Assembly (NCBI GenBank): GCA_038503065.1
Contig: JBCAMK010000004.1
Span: 2,493,001 to 2,557,000, forward strand
Reading direction: 5' to 3'
DNA from: Paragyromitra xinjiangensis
Taxonomy: Eukaryota; Ascomycota; Pezizomycetes; Pezizales; Discinaceae
Length of the DNA: 64,000 nt
Part shown: piece after piece, positions 10,309 to 21,459 of the stretch
Numbering within the stretch: the stretch's first letter is position 1
How the letters are laid out: each line of letters opens with the position of its first letter
Notes under the pieces: generated by a model
Database searches by the model: none
What the model was told of the DNA's origin: nothing
What the model saw: only the letters and a program-made list of their open reading frames with translations
Position numbers and translations under genes: made by a program

Positions 10309-13272
10309 ATGGCTAAAGGGACCTTGGGTCGTGAATGGCTCCCGGAACCAAACGTCTGGGACCAAGGAAGCTTTGTTCTAGCGAGTTCCCAAAATCCTCC
10401 CCCAGGAGTGATAGTTCTTCATGAGGCCTATCTAGATTTTCCGAGCACGTCATCCAGCGGAATGCCTGGGATCTTTTCATGTTCCCCTGAATATAGGAGC
10501 TTGGAACAGCCACCTTTCAACCTACACCAACAAGAATCATATGACTTAGCCGTCGAAGATGTTCCTCTCTCTGCCAATAAGATCGTTCGCTACGTCGTGT
10601 CTCCCGCTTCGGATACTACGATTATCCTAATGGATCTTCGAAGGAATGTCTACTCAAAGAACTACTTCACAAATAGCTCTACAGATGTGCAAGAAGCTGT
10701 GTACTTCCTTCAATCTAAGGAAGGTGGATCATCCTTAAGCTCTGGTCTCCGTACAAACGTGAAACTCGATCTGGTGGTCTGGGATTTCGAAAGATTCACA
10801 CTTGAAGGCGGCATTTACGGAGGGGCTGCTCGGAGGTTCCAAATTGACGGTGCCGTTTTGCTTGATCCAAAGCGCCCTGGCCAATTCCGTCCATCTGAGT
10901 CTCCGGTTTGCTTGCTTGGGATGGATTTCCTAATGAAATACCCATATCTCCTATTTGAACCCGAGTACGATACCCGGGGTGAAATTGATTTCACTCTCGC
11001 ACGGGGCTCATTAGTGTATCGACCTTATAGCACCTGTACGGAGGTTATGGGGAAGCTCGTTGTGCACATATCCGCACGTCACGACACAGAGACAGGAAAT
11101 ATTGGGTGTGGTGTCTTTTTTAAGTCCAAGTCTATCCTGAATCTATTTTCAGGAGTGAGTAAGTATGATAAAGATGGGAACAAGCACACAGAACAGCTAT
11201 GGGAACGCGGAATATTGATGGGTGTGATTAAAGCTCTACATGTTGTTGAAGCTTTCCCCGCCAATCGCGAGTTCACGGACGTAATTATCAGGACCGGAAG
11301 CCCTCCTACGAATTCCTTGTTGTCACAAATACAACATACCGCAGATGATCTCTGCAAGCACTTGGGAAACGGCCATGATGGTTACTCTTTGGACGATAAG
11401 TTTTCTTGCCCTTCGCCCAATAGCGACTTAGTGATGTACATCTATCACCGGTTTATTCGCAAACAGTCTGGAATTAAGGTCCACTTTCATGGTTTTAGCA
11501 CAAATGAGAACTATGACGCAGTGGAGGCAGCGGGGATACTGGCTTCCGCGGGTGCTGAGATGGAGGAATTTTATATCGAAAATGAATTCAAACCCGTTGG
11601 CGCTCAAAATTTCTCCGGCTACTCCATAAACAGATTTAGGGGCCACAAATGCACGAAGCCTCATGATATCACTTTATTGAACCATCATGGTGGCTTTTTA
11701 GGGCATTCTATTTACGCCAGTCTCGGACTTGACGGCTACTTTCACATTCCTAAAGAAAAAGCTCATAAAGCAATGGAAGCAGCAGATAAAAAAGCGCGTT
11801 TGACTTTGTCCAGGGAAGATGCAGCCTGTACGTTAGGGTATGCTCCCTGGGAGGGCGAAGTTGCTGCAGAACCGAATGGGTTTCTTGATATCAAGAATTA
11901 CGAATATCATGCCATCCCCCCAAGAAGTGACTTCAAGACGCTTGACGGAATTCTAGGGGAGGATACGGTCCAGAAGTTGAAGACTTGCTTCAAGGAAAAT
12001 CCTAAGTTTAACCCGGAAAAGGTGCTGCAAATTATCCAGGGCTCCACCAGAGAGATTAAAATTCACGAATTCCTTTCAATGCAGACGAAAGAGTATCGCG
12101 AGGGATACCTGAAAGAGTTGGAACAGAAGGGACTTGAGAAGGGTTGGCATTTCTGCAAGGATAAGGCTTGGAATGGATATTTGAGAAGAAATCTAAGGAT
12201 TCACAATAGGGATAAATGGATGCGGTTTGATGGTGAGAATGCGGGAGGTGCGGCTTTTACCCTCAGCAGTGAGAGAAAAGATCTAAGCCAATGGGATCAG
12301 GAGAAAAGTATTGGAAAATTTGGGCAAGGAAAAGACACGAGACACAAGGAGGAGGTATTTCAGGTGGAGGTTAATACTGGGCTTACAGAGGCTAGAAATG
12401 ATACGGGGAAATATCACCGGGGCAATAGGGAGCCCACAGAACCTTGCGACAATGCACAATTTAGGAAGGACAGCGAGAAAAACAAACCTGATGCCAAGGA
12501 ATATTTAAATTCTCAACCCTTTCTATCCAAGTTCCTTGACAACGATCACAGCGACGATATTGCCAACGATGGTGCAATTGGAATTCGGGGTCGTTCAGAT
12601 ACCGAAGAGCCTACAGATTTCGAAAGATCGTCGTATATTTCCTTGAGTGAATATTCCTCGGATAAGATGGAGCATATGGGAATTGGGGCCAGGGTGGCCG
12701 CCAGGCACCGATATGGCCCACAGCGAGCGAAGGGTCAATATACCTTTGGGAATGGAACCCCAGATGACAACTACGGGATAGACGATAGCAGTGATTCGGA
12801 TTATAGGTATCATATCGGTGATAGCGGTGGTCACTCTTCAGAACAGTGGTCGGACCTCGAAGACTCTACAGATTCCAATAATTCGAGCTATACTACCAAT
12901 TTTAAGCAGGGAAAACGTGACTATTCGGGAAATCTCAGCTCCACGAACGTTCTCCAACAGTGGAAGTCACAGCTCAACGATATCATACCGGCGCGAGTAG
13001 ATATCGTCACCGAAGCTGCCAGCCCCAGGAACTTGGCCTATTCTCTCATCGTGGCGCCGGACAAGGAGCTTATGGGAGGAAAAGAACCCAGAGAGTGTAA
13101 AGAAAATTCAACAAAGACATCGATGCCCCGCTTCTCCGGGAAACATAATGTCTTTGCTAGAGGTACTGGGAAGCCGATCTCCAGGGCCAAAGGAGCAGAG
13201 CACAAGTGGCCCCCATTTGATTGGATGCTCGAGAATTTTCGGGAGGATTACCCAACAGCTACTGTTGTTTAG
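10309..13272 (+). CDS. Unknown 987-residue protein with a degenerate RNase H-like domain
   Basis: This is a single coding exon. An upstream ATG at 10255 is in frame, but a good leader intron (donor GTATGTG at 10238, acceptor TAGCAG ending 10306) removes it and places the ATG at 10309 three bases into the next exon. Residues about 250-415 follow the order of an RNase H fold: a first strand (KLVVHISAR), a Gly-containing second strand (GNIGCGVFF), a helix (ERGILMGVIKALHVV), a strand where the family has TDS (TDVIIRTGSPP), and a final strand-helix (IKVHFHGFSTNENYDAVE). Two of the usual acidic catalytic positions appear replaced, so catalysis is doubtful. Residues 1-240 and 415-620 match no family I know. 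From about 640 to the end the chain is hydrophilic and low in complexity (Asp, Ser, Gly, Tyr), probably disordered. The gene is not spliced and has no obvious partner next to it. Confidence 0.75.
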   Translation: MAKGTLGREWLPEPNVWDQGSFVLASSQNPPPGVIVLHEAYLDFPSTSSSGMPGIFSCSPEYRSLEQPPFNLHQQESYDLAVEDVPLSANKIVRYVVSPASDTTIILMDLRRNVYSKNYFTNSSTDVQEAVYFLQSKEGGSSLSSGLRTNVKLDLVVWDFERFTLEGGIYGGAARRFQIDGAVLLDPKRPGQFRPSESPVCLLGMDFLMKYPYLLFEPEYDTRGEIDFTLARGSLVYRPYSTCTEVMGKLVVHISARHDTETGNIGCGVFFKSKSILNLFSGVSKYDKDGNKHTEQLWERGILMGVIKALHVVEAFPANREFTDVIIRTGSPPTNSLLSQIQHTADDLCKHLGNGHDGYSLDDKFSCPSPNSDLVMYIYHRFIRKQSGIKVHFHGFSTNENYDAVEAAGILASAGAEMEEFYIENEFKPVGAQNFSGYSINRFRGHKCTKPHDITLLNHHGGFLGHSIYASLGLDGYFHIPKEKAHKAMEAADKKARLTLSREDAACTLGYAPWEGEVAAEPNGFLDIKNYEYHAIPPRSDFKTLDGILGEDTVQKLKTCFKENPKFNPEKVLQIIQGSTREIKIHEFLSMQTKEYREGYLKELEQKGLEKGWHFCKDKAWNGYLRRNLRIHNRDKWMRFDGENAGGAAFTLSSERKDLSQWDQEKSIGKFGQGKDTRHKEEVFQVEVNTGLTEARNDTGKYHRGNREPTEPCDNAQFRKDSEKNKPDAKEYLNSQPFLSKFLDNDHSDDIANDGAIGIRGRSDTEEPTDFERSSYISLSEYSSDKMEHMGIGARVAARHRYGPQRAKGQYTFGNGTPDDNYGIDDSSDSDYRYHIGDSGGHSSEQWSDLEDSTDSNNSSYTTNFKQGKRDYSGNLSSTNVLQQWKSQLNDIIPARVDIVTEAASPRNLAYSLIVAPDKELMGGKEPRECKENSTKTSMPRFSGKHNVFARGTGKPISRAKGAEHKWPPFDWMLENFREDYPTATVV

Positions 13273-14060
13273 GCTTACATAACAATGAGACAATTTCCCT
13301 GAAGAACCTGTGGCATAAGGATAAAGGCCCACGAAAGGGTTATTTTTGCTAGTTTAAGGGATTATTTCCTGTATCTTGTTTCCCTTTCCCCGATTGTTCT
13401 CTTGATTCATAAACAACTTGAATTAGTCTCTTTTTTCTATAAAGGAAAAGGACAGAAAAGCTATCGTTGTCTTCCACGCCGCTAGAGATTCCGCGGTGTT
13501 TCCTACGTCAATCTTTTCAAAGTTGTGTATTAATTCCTAGAAAAGGACAATTGCGTTAAGGCCCGCTTGTTATTTGCAATTCGGGGGTTTTTTTTGCTCT
13601 TACATTACTTCGTCTGCTGATATAGATTCACTCATTGCCAGTTCTATAAGACGCAATTCCAAAATAGTTTGGTTTCTCGCGAGCTACCATTCGAGTACTA
13701 AAACATGTCTTACACCTTTACAATAGATACGGTTTCTCACTAGGAAAATTAGAGCTATAATAAGTATTGATCAACTCCTGGCTCATTCTAGTTTGGATAC
13801 ATGTACGTATACTCCATAGGTGATTGACTTTAGTGTCCCTCCTATCCGTAAGAATTTTTGTTCGATCTCAGAACCCTAGATTAAGTTAAGATAAAACAAA
13901 CCCTCAAGAAAACTAAAGTAACCATATATACCCAAAACTTTTATCTAAAGATTTATAACCCCTCGCTATCCCACAAATAAAAGGCTCTTAATTCTAATTT
14001 CCTCCCTAAATCAGATACACGATGATTCATCCTTTATTAGCCCCACCCTGGCTATTCCTA
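13273..14060. other. Intergenic spacer between convergent genes
   Basis: This AT-rich spacer holds the 3' ends of the unknown 987-residue gene and of the siderophore transporter. T-rich tracts (for example near 13585-13600) occur, but no ORF or repeat is recognised. Confidence 0.5.
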
Positions 14061-16228
14061 TTAATTTCTTCTCTGTTCTCCAGATTCTTTCCCCGTGGTC
14101 TTACGCCCAGACCCAATAACAGTGCCCTTGACATGTTGATCCACCTGATCCAGCTTGTAGTTTCTCATGAGCATCCCCATCGGTAACATCGGAATACACA
14201 CACAAACGGCAACGATAAGCAGAGTCCTCATAGTTTCATCATATGCCCTAACAATCGCGATTCGCTCCGGCGTTCCCATAGCGTATGTCTGAGCATATAC
14301 CGCGGATCCAAAAATCTCCTTGAGATTCCCCTTTGCGCTCTCCGGTAGGTATTCCATAAGTTTGTGTTGAATACTATAGCTCCATACCGCACCACTGATC
14401 GCACTCCCAACGGCACCACCGATCGATACTATCGTTAGAAAGAGCGCTGTGGCCGCACCGACTTCTTGATGGAGAGACGAGGCTTGAACACCAAGTTGAG
14501 CGGGTACATTAGTCATGCCGCCACCGATGCCGACGACGATTTGGGTCCAGACTATTTGTGCGGTATTAGAGTCAGAGTTACGATAACGGAGCATAAGACC
14601 GATTCCCATCATATAAACACAGATCCCGACGAGAAGGTAGTATTTATAATGAGCGGTGTATTTGATTAAGAGTGAGACGATAATTGAGGAGACGGTAGAG
14701 GCGAAGGAGAACGTCTATAGTCATAGTTCAGTGCCGTTCTAGTAATTAAAAAATCGGTTTTCATGGGGGGGGGGGGGAGAATACCAGAGTGATACGACCA
14801 GCTGCAACACTACCCGTATTTCGAGCGACTTGGAGATAGGAATAGAAGTATGGCTGGAGGGAGAGGTAATAGGCCACTACATTCGCTATCAGTAATTGCT
14901 TCTGTCCCCAGGGCGTGGTTCTAGATGAACTCACTGAAATAAAAGAACCCAAGTACACAACCTGCCATCACTGTTCTATCTTTGAATAACCTGAGCGTCA
15001 ATAATGGAGTTGGCGCCACTTTCTTCCACATCTCCCATATCGGGAATACGATCAAACAAACACCGCCGACAACTATTTTTTGCCACGGATTAGCCACTTA
15101 AACCACAAATCTAGAACTGGCATTAGGATCAATTTACCAATTGCTGCGATAAGACTGGGATTCTCCCACTTCCCCACAGCTGTACCAGCCAATGTCAACG
15201 GTACGAGTACCAAACTGAAACCAGCCACGAGCAAAAGTAATCCCATAATGTCCAATTCTGTCCATAGAGACTTCAGGAACTTTCCAACGCCTTGGGATTT
15301 CCATGGGTACTCCGGAACCAGGCCAGCTTTAGAGGCCTTCCGCTGGTTGATCCAAAGAGATATGAAAAGTGGTAAAGAAAGAACAGGAGTAATAATTGCC
15401 CTGCATTCCGTAAGTAAGCCGCCAGGGAAAATCTAATAGGAAGAAGAACATACCACATGCCATAACCCCATCTCCAAGGACCTGCTCCTAGTTTTCCGGC
15501 AATTTCCGGACCAATCCAAACAGTGACCAAAAATGGCACATCAGGCAACGAAGAGAATAAAGCACGGTTTAATAGGTCAGAGGTATCTGCGATAAAAATC
15601 TGCTGTAATATTCTCAAGCCTGTCGACCCAGCAGCGTAGAAGATCTGGGCACTAGCGTAGGCCCCAATATTGCGAGACGCAGCTTGTTGGATGTAGCCTA
15701 AGATGTATAGAATCATGGAAATTGTGAAGGCTTCTGTGCGCCCGAATACATCGGCGACTTTGGCCATTGGGGGTTGGGTTACAGCTATATTTGCGTTAGA
15801 ATGTTACTAGGAATGTCATTTACAGAGGTAAATTGATAAACTGAGATTCCATACCATTGAGAACACTACCAACAACCCCCACGGTGGCAAGTAGCGAATG
15901 CGATGAGAAAGATGAAGTCGCATTGTAAGCGAGTAAGCTGGTGACTTGAATGTCGAGCGACGTGCAGAACGCCATAAGGAAGATTCTGTAGTTATTTTGA
16001 ACATTCCATCAACGAATAGTTCTAAGAGCTAAACAGATTGAAACGGTAATTAACGAACCCAGAATAGGCAATATAAAGGGACTGCCTTGTCCATGTCATT
16101 GCTACTGCTTCTACCTTTTTCACACCAGTTTGTGTGACGACACCTTCCGAACCCCTCTCTAGGGTTATTTTATCGGATACATCATGGTCGTGAGGCTCTA
16201 CCGCTCGCTCTATATCGTGGTGCTTCAT
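14061..16228 (-). CDS. Siderophore-iron transporter (SIT family, MFS)
   Basis: This membrane transporter takes up ferric-siderophore complexes by proton symport. Seven exons (introns 15986-16058, 15785-15854, 15401-15453, 15073-15137, 14877-14934, 14715-14784) give 592 residues. The start is the first ATG in frame (16228); the ORF upstream opens only at a TTG. Family features include a hydrophilic N-terminus ending TWTRQSLYIAYSGIFL, NATSSFSSHSLLATVGVV, AKVADVFGRTEAFTISM, GYIQQAASRNIGAYASAQIFYAAG (here split by no intron), PWRWGYGMWAI, PEYPWKSQGVGKFLKSLW, RLFKDRTVMAG, and GIGGGMTNVPAQLGVQA followed by QEVGAATALFLT. The length and order match MirB/Sit1-type proteins of filamentous fungi. The last intron contains a run of 12 G on the plus strand. 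Iron-type GATA sites lie about 0.7 kb upstream. Which siderophore is carried cannot be read from the sequence. Confidence 0.93.
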
Positions 16229-16913
16229 CGTTGTTGGCTTGCGGGAATCAAAATAACCTGTTTTGTTCAATAAATGTTATAAACAAGCAGCTCCGTTTAT
16301 AGGCAACTGTGAAGGCGTTGGGAGAAATGAGTTTGAGAGAAGGAACTATGTTCTAGTCAAGGCGGATGGCAGCTATTTTAAAGGCCGTTTAGCTCTTTTA
16401 TTCTCATAGGGCTAGCTAGCTGCTAGTCGAGAAACGTGAATTATTCTAAATCTCACCAAACTAGCCACTAGATTCGAATCTCATCCCTAAACGTTGTGAT
16501 CCTGCCCCAAAGAGCCAATCTGTGACGTTTGAGAAATATATACCATGCTATTCTCGGACCAGATAATGCGCCCGCCATTACCGGTAAATAGCAGATGCAG
16601 CAGCGGCTTTTGTACTTTGGTGATGTTTTAGGCAAAGCCACTCACTCGGAAACGAAACAGGATTCAGTCCGCTTATCATGTTGATCAATCACTTGCGCGA
16701 TAGATGATCCAAACCACGGAGTAGATGTAGCACGAGGTGCTTCTCGTTAGTTTTCTCCAACTGCTTGGCTCACGAAGACAATAGCCCCATACTCTTGTCA
16801 TGACATCGGTTTCGAGTACTACTCGACGTAAACCCCCACCGAGTAGCACCTAGAATTCCTGATGGGGGATCCCTACCGGAAATGACGAGCAGGGCTTTTA
16901 GTGTTGACGCGCA

Positions 16914-16922
16914 ATCTGATAA
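16914..16922 (+). promoter_or_regulatory. GATA site matching the SreA/SRE iron-repressor consensus
   Basis: ATCTGATAA fits the consensus ATCWGATAA described for fungal iron-responsive GATA repressors. It lies 686 bp upstream of the siderophore transporter ATG, a class of gene such repressors control. Confidence 0.5.
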
Positions 16923-16974
16923 CCTTGTTTACCAGGATCAGCAGGCACCATGACAATCTGATATGATCAATGGC

Positions 16975-16983
16975 TTATCAGAT
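16975..16983 (-). promoter_or_regulatory. Second iron-type GATA site
   Basis: On the minus strand this reads ATCTGATAA, an exact match to ATCWGATAA, 53 bp from the first site and in opposite orientation. Near matches (ATCTGATAT at about 16956 and ATTTGATAA at about 17042) lie close by. Confidence 0.5.
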
Positions 16984-17792
16984 TATTTGAAATCAATCAC
17001 ACAACCATGCTCTAGCGCTGAGAAATTTTCGCTTCTAGCCATCTTATCAAATCATGAGATAATTTCGATCTCTAGGCCCTTGTTTCCTAGGCCTACATAA
17101 GTATTTCCCTAGGTAGCACGGAATTGATAAATATCGCCTGTAGTAGATGTCTTCAAGTGACGGCTTATAATTATGGTAGACTTTGGATCATCATAGCGTA
17201 TTTTTCATCCCGCGATACTTTTCTCTCGGTAGATACATATCTCATTTCCTATATCTAGCGTAGAAATTAGATTCGCCCTAAGGCCAATCAGAAACCCAAT
17301 ACGCGTAGCCGAAATTTCTCCGCTGATAACACATGAAGTATCTCATCAGACAGGGCTGTCGGGATTATTGCTTCCCCTCTATTCTAGGTAAGACAAATTC
17401 AGAATTAGAATGAATGCAGCTCAACTCCCCGCTGATTTTGGACCATGATGTCCGAAGGACCTTATGAGCAGATAGGTAGATGAACTTCGTGGGAAATATG
17501 CACTAAAATTTTATGTGACTGTGGAATATGCCAAGCCGCGAGTGATAAAGGATGAATGTCAGGTTACTTATCCAAGAGCACATGAACCGATAACAGATAC
17601 TACCACAAAATCAATGGTTGAGGGTCAATAGACCGCCCAACTCTTTTATTCCATCTATCCCGTCGGCTACCCTGGCTTTCGTGCTCTCATAATAAAGTAC
17701 ATCATTACCACCCTCGGGTACAGAGCTTTTAATTTTTCCACCTTGACCAAACCCATCCAAACTAAACCCATAAACAATGCTCTAGGTATCAT

Positions 17793-20700
17793 CTAATACT
17801 CAAAATCATCATCCACACCTTTACTCTTGCTGCTATTCGTTACCACCTCTTGCCTCCTGTACATATCTGCTACTTGCCTACTGCTCGTGGCATCCTCACT
17901 GCTTTTATCATCCCGCACCCTAATAAACCTTGGGAATCTGAGCGAAATGCCCCTGCCCTTTCCTGTATCATCGGCCAGCCCCGCAGCTGCTTTGTAAACT
18001 GGACTCAAACTCAAATCCGCTGTCTTAACCTCCCACACAATCTTCGGCTCGAACCATACGTCTGGCTGTTGCTTATTTCCATTATCGTGTGAGTAGTACG
18101 GTTTCGGCTTTTCAATTTCAAGCTCCGAAAGAAGAGAATGAAACTCCTCTAGATTAGCTTCTGAGAAGCCAGTACCGATGTTACAAATCGTCTCATAGGT
18201 TTGAGTGCTTGAATTATAACATGCAAGAAGGAACGCGCCATATACAGACGTGCGTTTACCACGGCCGTGGTAGGCGCCGAGGACGACCAGGTCGAGAGAG
18301 TCACCGATGCCAGCGAGGTAATCTTTTTTGATTTTAAGCCAATTGCGGGAGCGTTTAGAAGGCTCATAACCGGATTCTTCGCCGTCAAGCATTTTGACCA
18401 TGAGCCCTTCACAGGAGGCTTTGACAGACTCATCCAAGAAAACTTGTATCTGTTCGAGGTCGCTAGCGTCGGCATAGGTGGCGAAGGCAAATTCACCCTC
18501 AACTTCGGCGAAGGATTCGTGCATGAGACGACGACGTTCTTCGAGGGTTTCTTGGCAAAGAGACTAGTGTAGAGGGGATAGGTTAGCGGGTCCCAGAGAG
18601 CGGGGGAGAGCTTCTAAAACGTACCTTGCCGTTCAAAAACAACATATCAAACGCAAATACGCAAACCTTCACCTTCACTTCCTCTACCTTTACATCCTTT
18701 TTCTTCCTCGTCATCAACTGCTGGAACGGCAAAACCCTTTTCTCCTCCTTATCCCATGCCACAGCCTCACAATCAAGTACGAAACTCTCAACCCCCGGTT
18801 TCACCCACTTATCAAGAACTCCGAGAATATCAGGATACTTCTTACTCAGGTCTTCAGAATTGCGTGAGAAGATCTTGGCAATACCCTTAGTCGGGGATGT
18901 AGTTGCAGAGATGGATGTCGCAGGGTAGGCGATTGAGGAATCGGGGGAGACAAAGTGAATCTGCGCACGCTCGCCATCGTACTTGTACTCGCAGGTGAAA
19001 CGTTTGTTTTCGAAGCGGTCAAGAACTTCAGAGATGGCTTTAGTAGGCTTGGCCAACATAGGCTTCAATGGAACACCAGGTTGAAGCCTGCAGTGATCCT
19101 TCAAACTCATGATCCCGTATTTTGTCATTGCTGGAATGATGACTTCGTAACTTGGCAGTTCACTGTATTCATCGAGTTAGCTGTTCATCTTTACTCAATC
19201 TCCATTGGTATAACATACCTGAACACACTCCTCAACTTCAGTTCTGCCTCCGTCAACATTGCCACACTCGTTTTCTGCTCCTTTGCCTCCGTCTCATGCA
19301 CAATTTGTGCCTGACTCAAAGCGACAATAACCGTATTCTCCGCCAACCCTGTCCTCAATTTTCCCTCCAAACCTCTCACCAAATACTTAGCTTCATCACC
19401 CTTAGCGGCGGCTAGCAGCTTCATGATACCCGCTACCTTCCTCCCCTGCCCACCTTCGCCTTTAATAGTTGCTATCTCGAGCAAACCTTGGTGCACACTT
19501 TGGATTGTCAATGATTTAGGTTTGAAAAGGGTGCGCTGGTTGTTCCTGGATTTCATGGCTACCATTCCCAAATCCCCAATTTCCCTCTGGTCCTCGCGAA
19601 TTTTATCCATACTTCTTCCGCAACTCTCACCGATAGCCTTCATAATTAGGCTCTCCCCAATCCCTAGTTCCACTCCCTCATAGTCCGCTGCAAGCTTATT
19701 GATCATCAGATGAATCGTTAGTAGAAGGTCATCCGGGGTAAGTCTCAGTACTTGGCGTAGGAATAATGATGCATGGGAGAGCTTCTCCAGCCTTTTAGTA
19801 GTCCCTTCAACAAGTGTGAGAGTCGCAACCAGTGCACCATACGGCGTTGGGGTGCCAGCAGGCCAGTCAGGGTAAGGATGCGAGGGGGCTTTCCCGGAAA
19901 GGGTCTTTGCAGCAACTTTGCGGGCTTTCTCGGCGATAGAGGGCTTCATGTCCTCGTCAGAGCCGGCAATGTCTTCTTCAGCAGCGGACTTTGCTTCTTC
20001 ATCGGATTCTTCAAATTTTACGGCCTTGGCCTTCTTTTTGGGGGAGGTGGGGGATTTGGCAGTAGCAGATTTTTTTGAATGTTTAGCAGGAGGTTCGTCG
20101 TCTTCTGCTTCAGATTCGATTTCTAGTTCTGTCTCCTTGTCTACCTCCTTAGCTTTTCGAGCTGACTTCTTGGTCTCCTTTGTAGTTGTGGCTCCTTTCT
20201 TTGATGTTTCCTTCGTAGGAACTTTACTGGCTGTAGAAGGCCTTCCACGTTTACCAACGGGTTCATCGTCCTCTTCCTCCGCCTCGGATCGGACTTCTGG
20301 TTCCACTTCTTTGGTTTTCAGAGTTGGTTTTCTCGTCTCTTTTGCAGGCGAGGCCTTCCTAGACGTTTTGCTGACTGTAGGCTTTCTCCCACGTTTAACA
20401 ACAGGTTCATCATCTTCATCAACTTCAGATTTAGCTTCCGATTCTGCTTCCTTCTCTTCTTGCTCCTCCGCTACTAGAGGCTTCGAACTTGGTTTCTTGG
20501 TATCTTTTGCAATTGATGTTTCCTTTTTTGATGATCCCTTCTTCGGAGTCTCTTTTTTATGAGCTTGCTTTTTTGGGGTCTCTTTTTTCGGGGTCTCCTT
20601 TTTGGGGGTCTCCCTAGTGATTTTACTGGCTGAGGGGGCCCTTTTGCGTTTAGTAACGGGTTCATCGTCTTCCTCAACCTCTGACTCGATCTCCGGTTCT

Positions 20701-21459
20701 TTCCCTTTCCCCTCTTTAGCTTTAGGTGTGCGTTTCTTAGACTCTTCTATAGACGTCGTTCCCTTCCTAGGAGTTCCGCTAGCCGATCCCCGCCTACCAC
20801 GTTTTATAGGCTTGTCGTCCTCCTTCTTAGATACGGCCTTCGGTTCTTCTGGTTCCTCGGAAGAGGCTGCATCCTTCTTCGAGGGGTTCTTGAGAGACGC
20901 AATTTTACCACGCTTGGACGCGGGCTCATCAGCCTCTTTTTCGGGCGCTGCATCTGGTTCTGCTTCCCCGTCTGATGCCACTAGCTTGCGAACTCGTTTC
21001 TTAGAAGCTGTAGAAATGAATTAGTAGGATTTAACGAATGCCAATTGAAACAAAGCAAGAGCTAATGCTAACCTGTCCCAGCCTTTTCTTTCGTCGTCTC
21101 TTTCTTTCCCGTTTTCTTTTTCGCTGGCTGAACCTCTTCTTCCTCCGCTTCGGGAGTTCCCGTCATAACGGCATCGCCATCCTCGTCCTCGACCGGTGGC
21201 ACAACGGGTTTCTCGGTAGAATCGTCATCCTCCTCTTCCTTCTTCACAGCACTCTTCTTAGCACCCTTCAGCTTTGTCTGCTGCTGCACTGGAGGTTTCG
21301 TCCCGGCTGGTAAGGTAAAAAACCTCCTGAGCCCCACATTAGTCTTGCAAAGAGAATCACGAATTGAGAAACGGAGGTAGAAGTCCAAGAGTCAAGAACC
21401 ACAAACCCCAGCGTCTGCTGCGTTTTAACATACCCAAGAGTGGCTTGTTTCGGCGGCAT
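17793..21459 (-). CDS. cdc9: DNA ligase I (ATP-dependent replicative ligase)
   Basis: This enzyme seals nicks between Okazaki fragments and in repair. Five exons (introns 21327-21406, 21008-21072, 19163-19218, 18564-18624) give 1134 residues. A PCNA-binding PIP box, QQTLGRFF (residues 14-21), opens the protein. Residues about 30-440 are a long Lys/Glu-rich tail with repeated RGR and ETPKK units, certainly disordered and holding basic nuclear-targeting patches. The DNA-binding domain (about 460-690) includes KPMLAKP just after it. The adenylation domain has motif I EYKYDGER (catalytic Lys near 759), a motif II/III region FVLDCEAVAWD, FAFDMLFLNG, EGLMVKML (motif IV) and NWLKIKKDYL (motif V). 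The OB domain ends with SLRFPRFIRVRDDK (motif VI region). At 1134 residues it is longer than yeast Cdc9 (755) or human LIG1 (919), the excess lying in the tail. A non-coding 61-bp intron separates FLNG-K from SLCQETLEERR. The gene appears intact. Confidence 0.96.

Larger units (their letters stand above)
16229..17792. other. Intergenic region upstream of the siderophore transporter
   Basis: This region separates the transporter start from the 3' end of DNA ligase. It has no ORF of note. Its main content is a group of ATCTGATAA-type motifs at 16914-17060. Confidence 0.5.

Noticed and set aside
19918..21024. Plus-strand Ser/Phe-rich ORFs opposite the DNA ligase tail
   Set aside because: They are the antisense of Lys/Glu-rich codons of the ligase tail.
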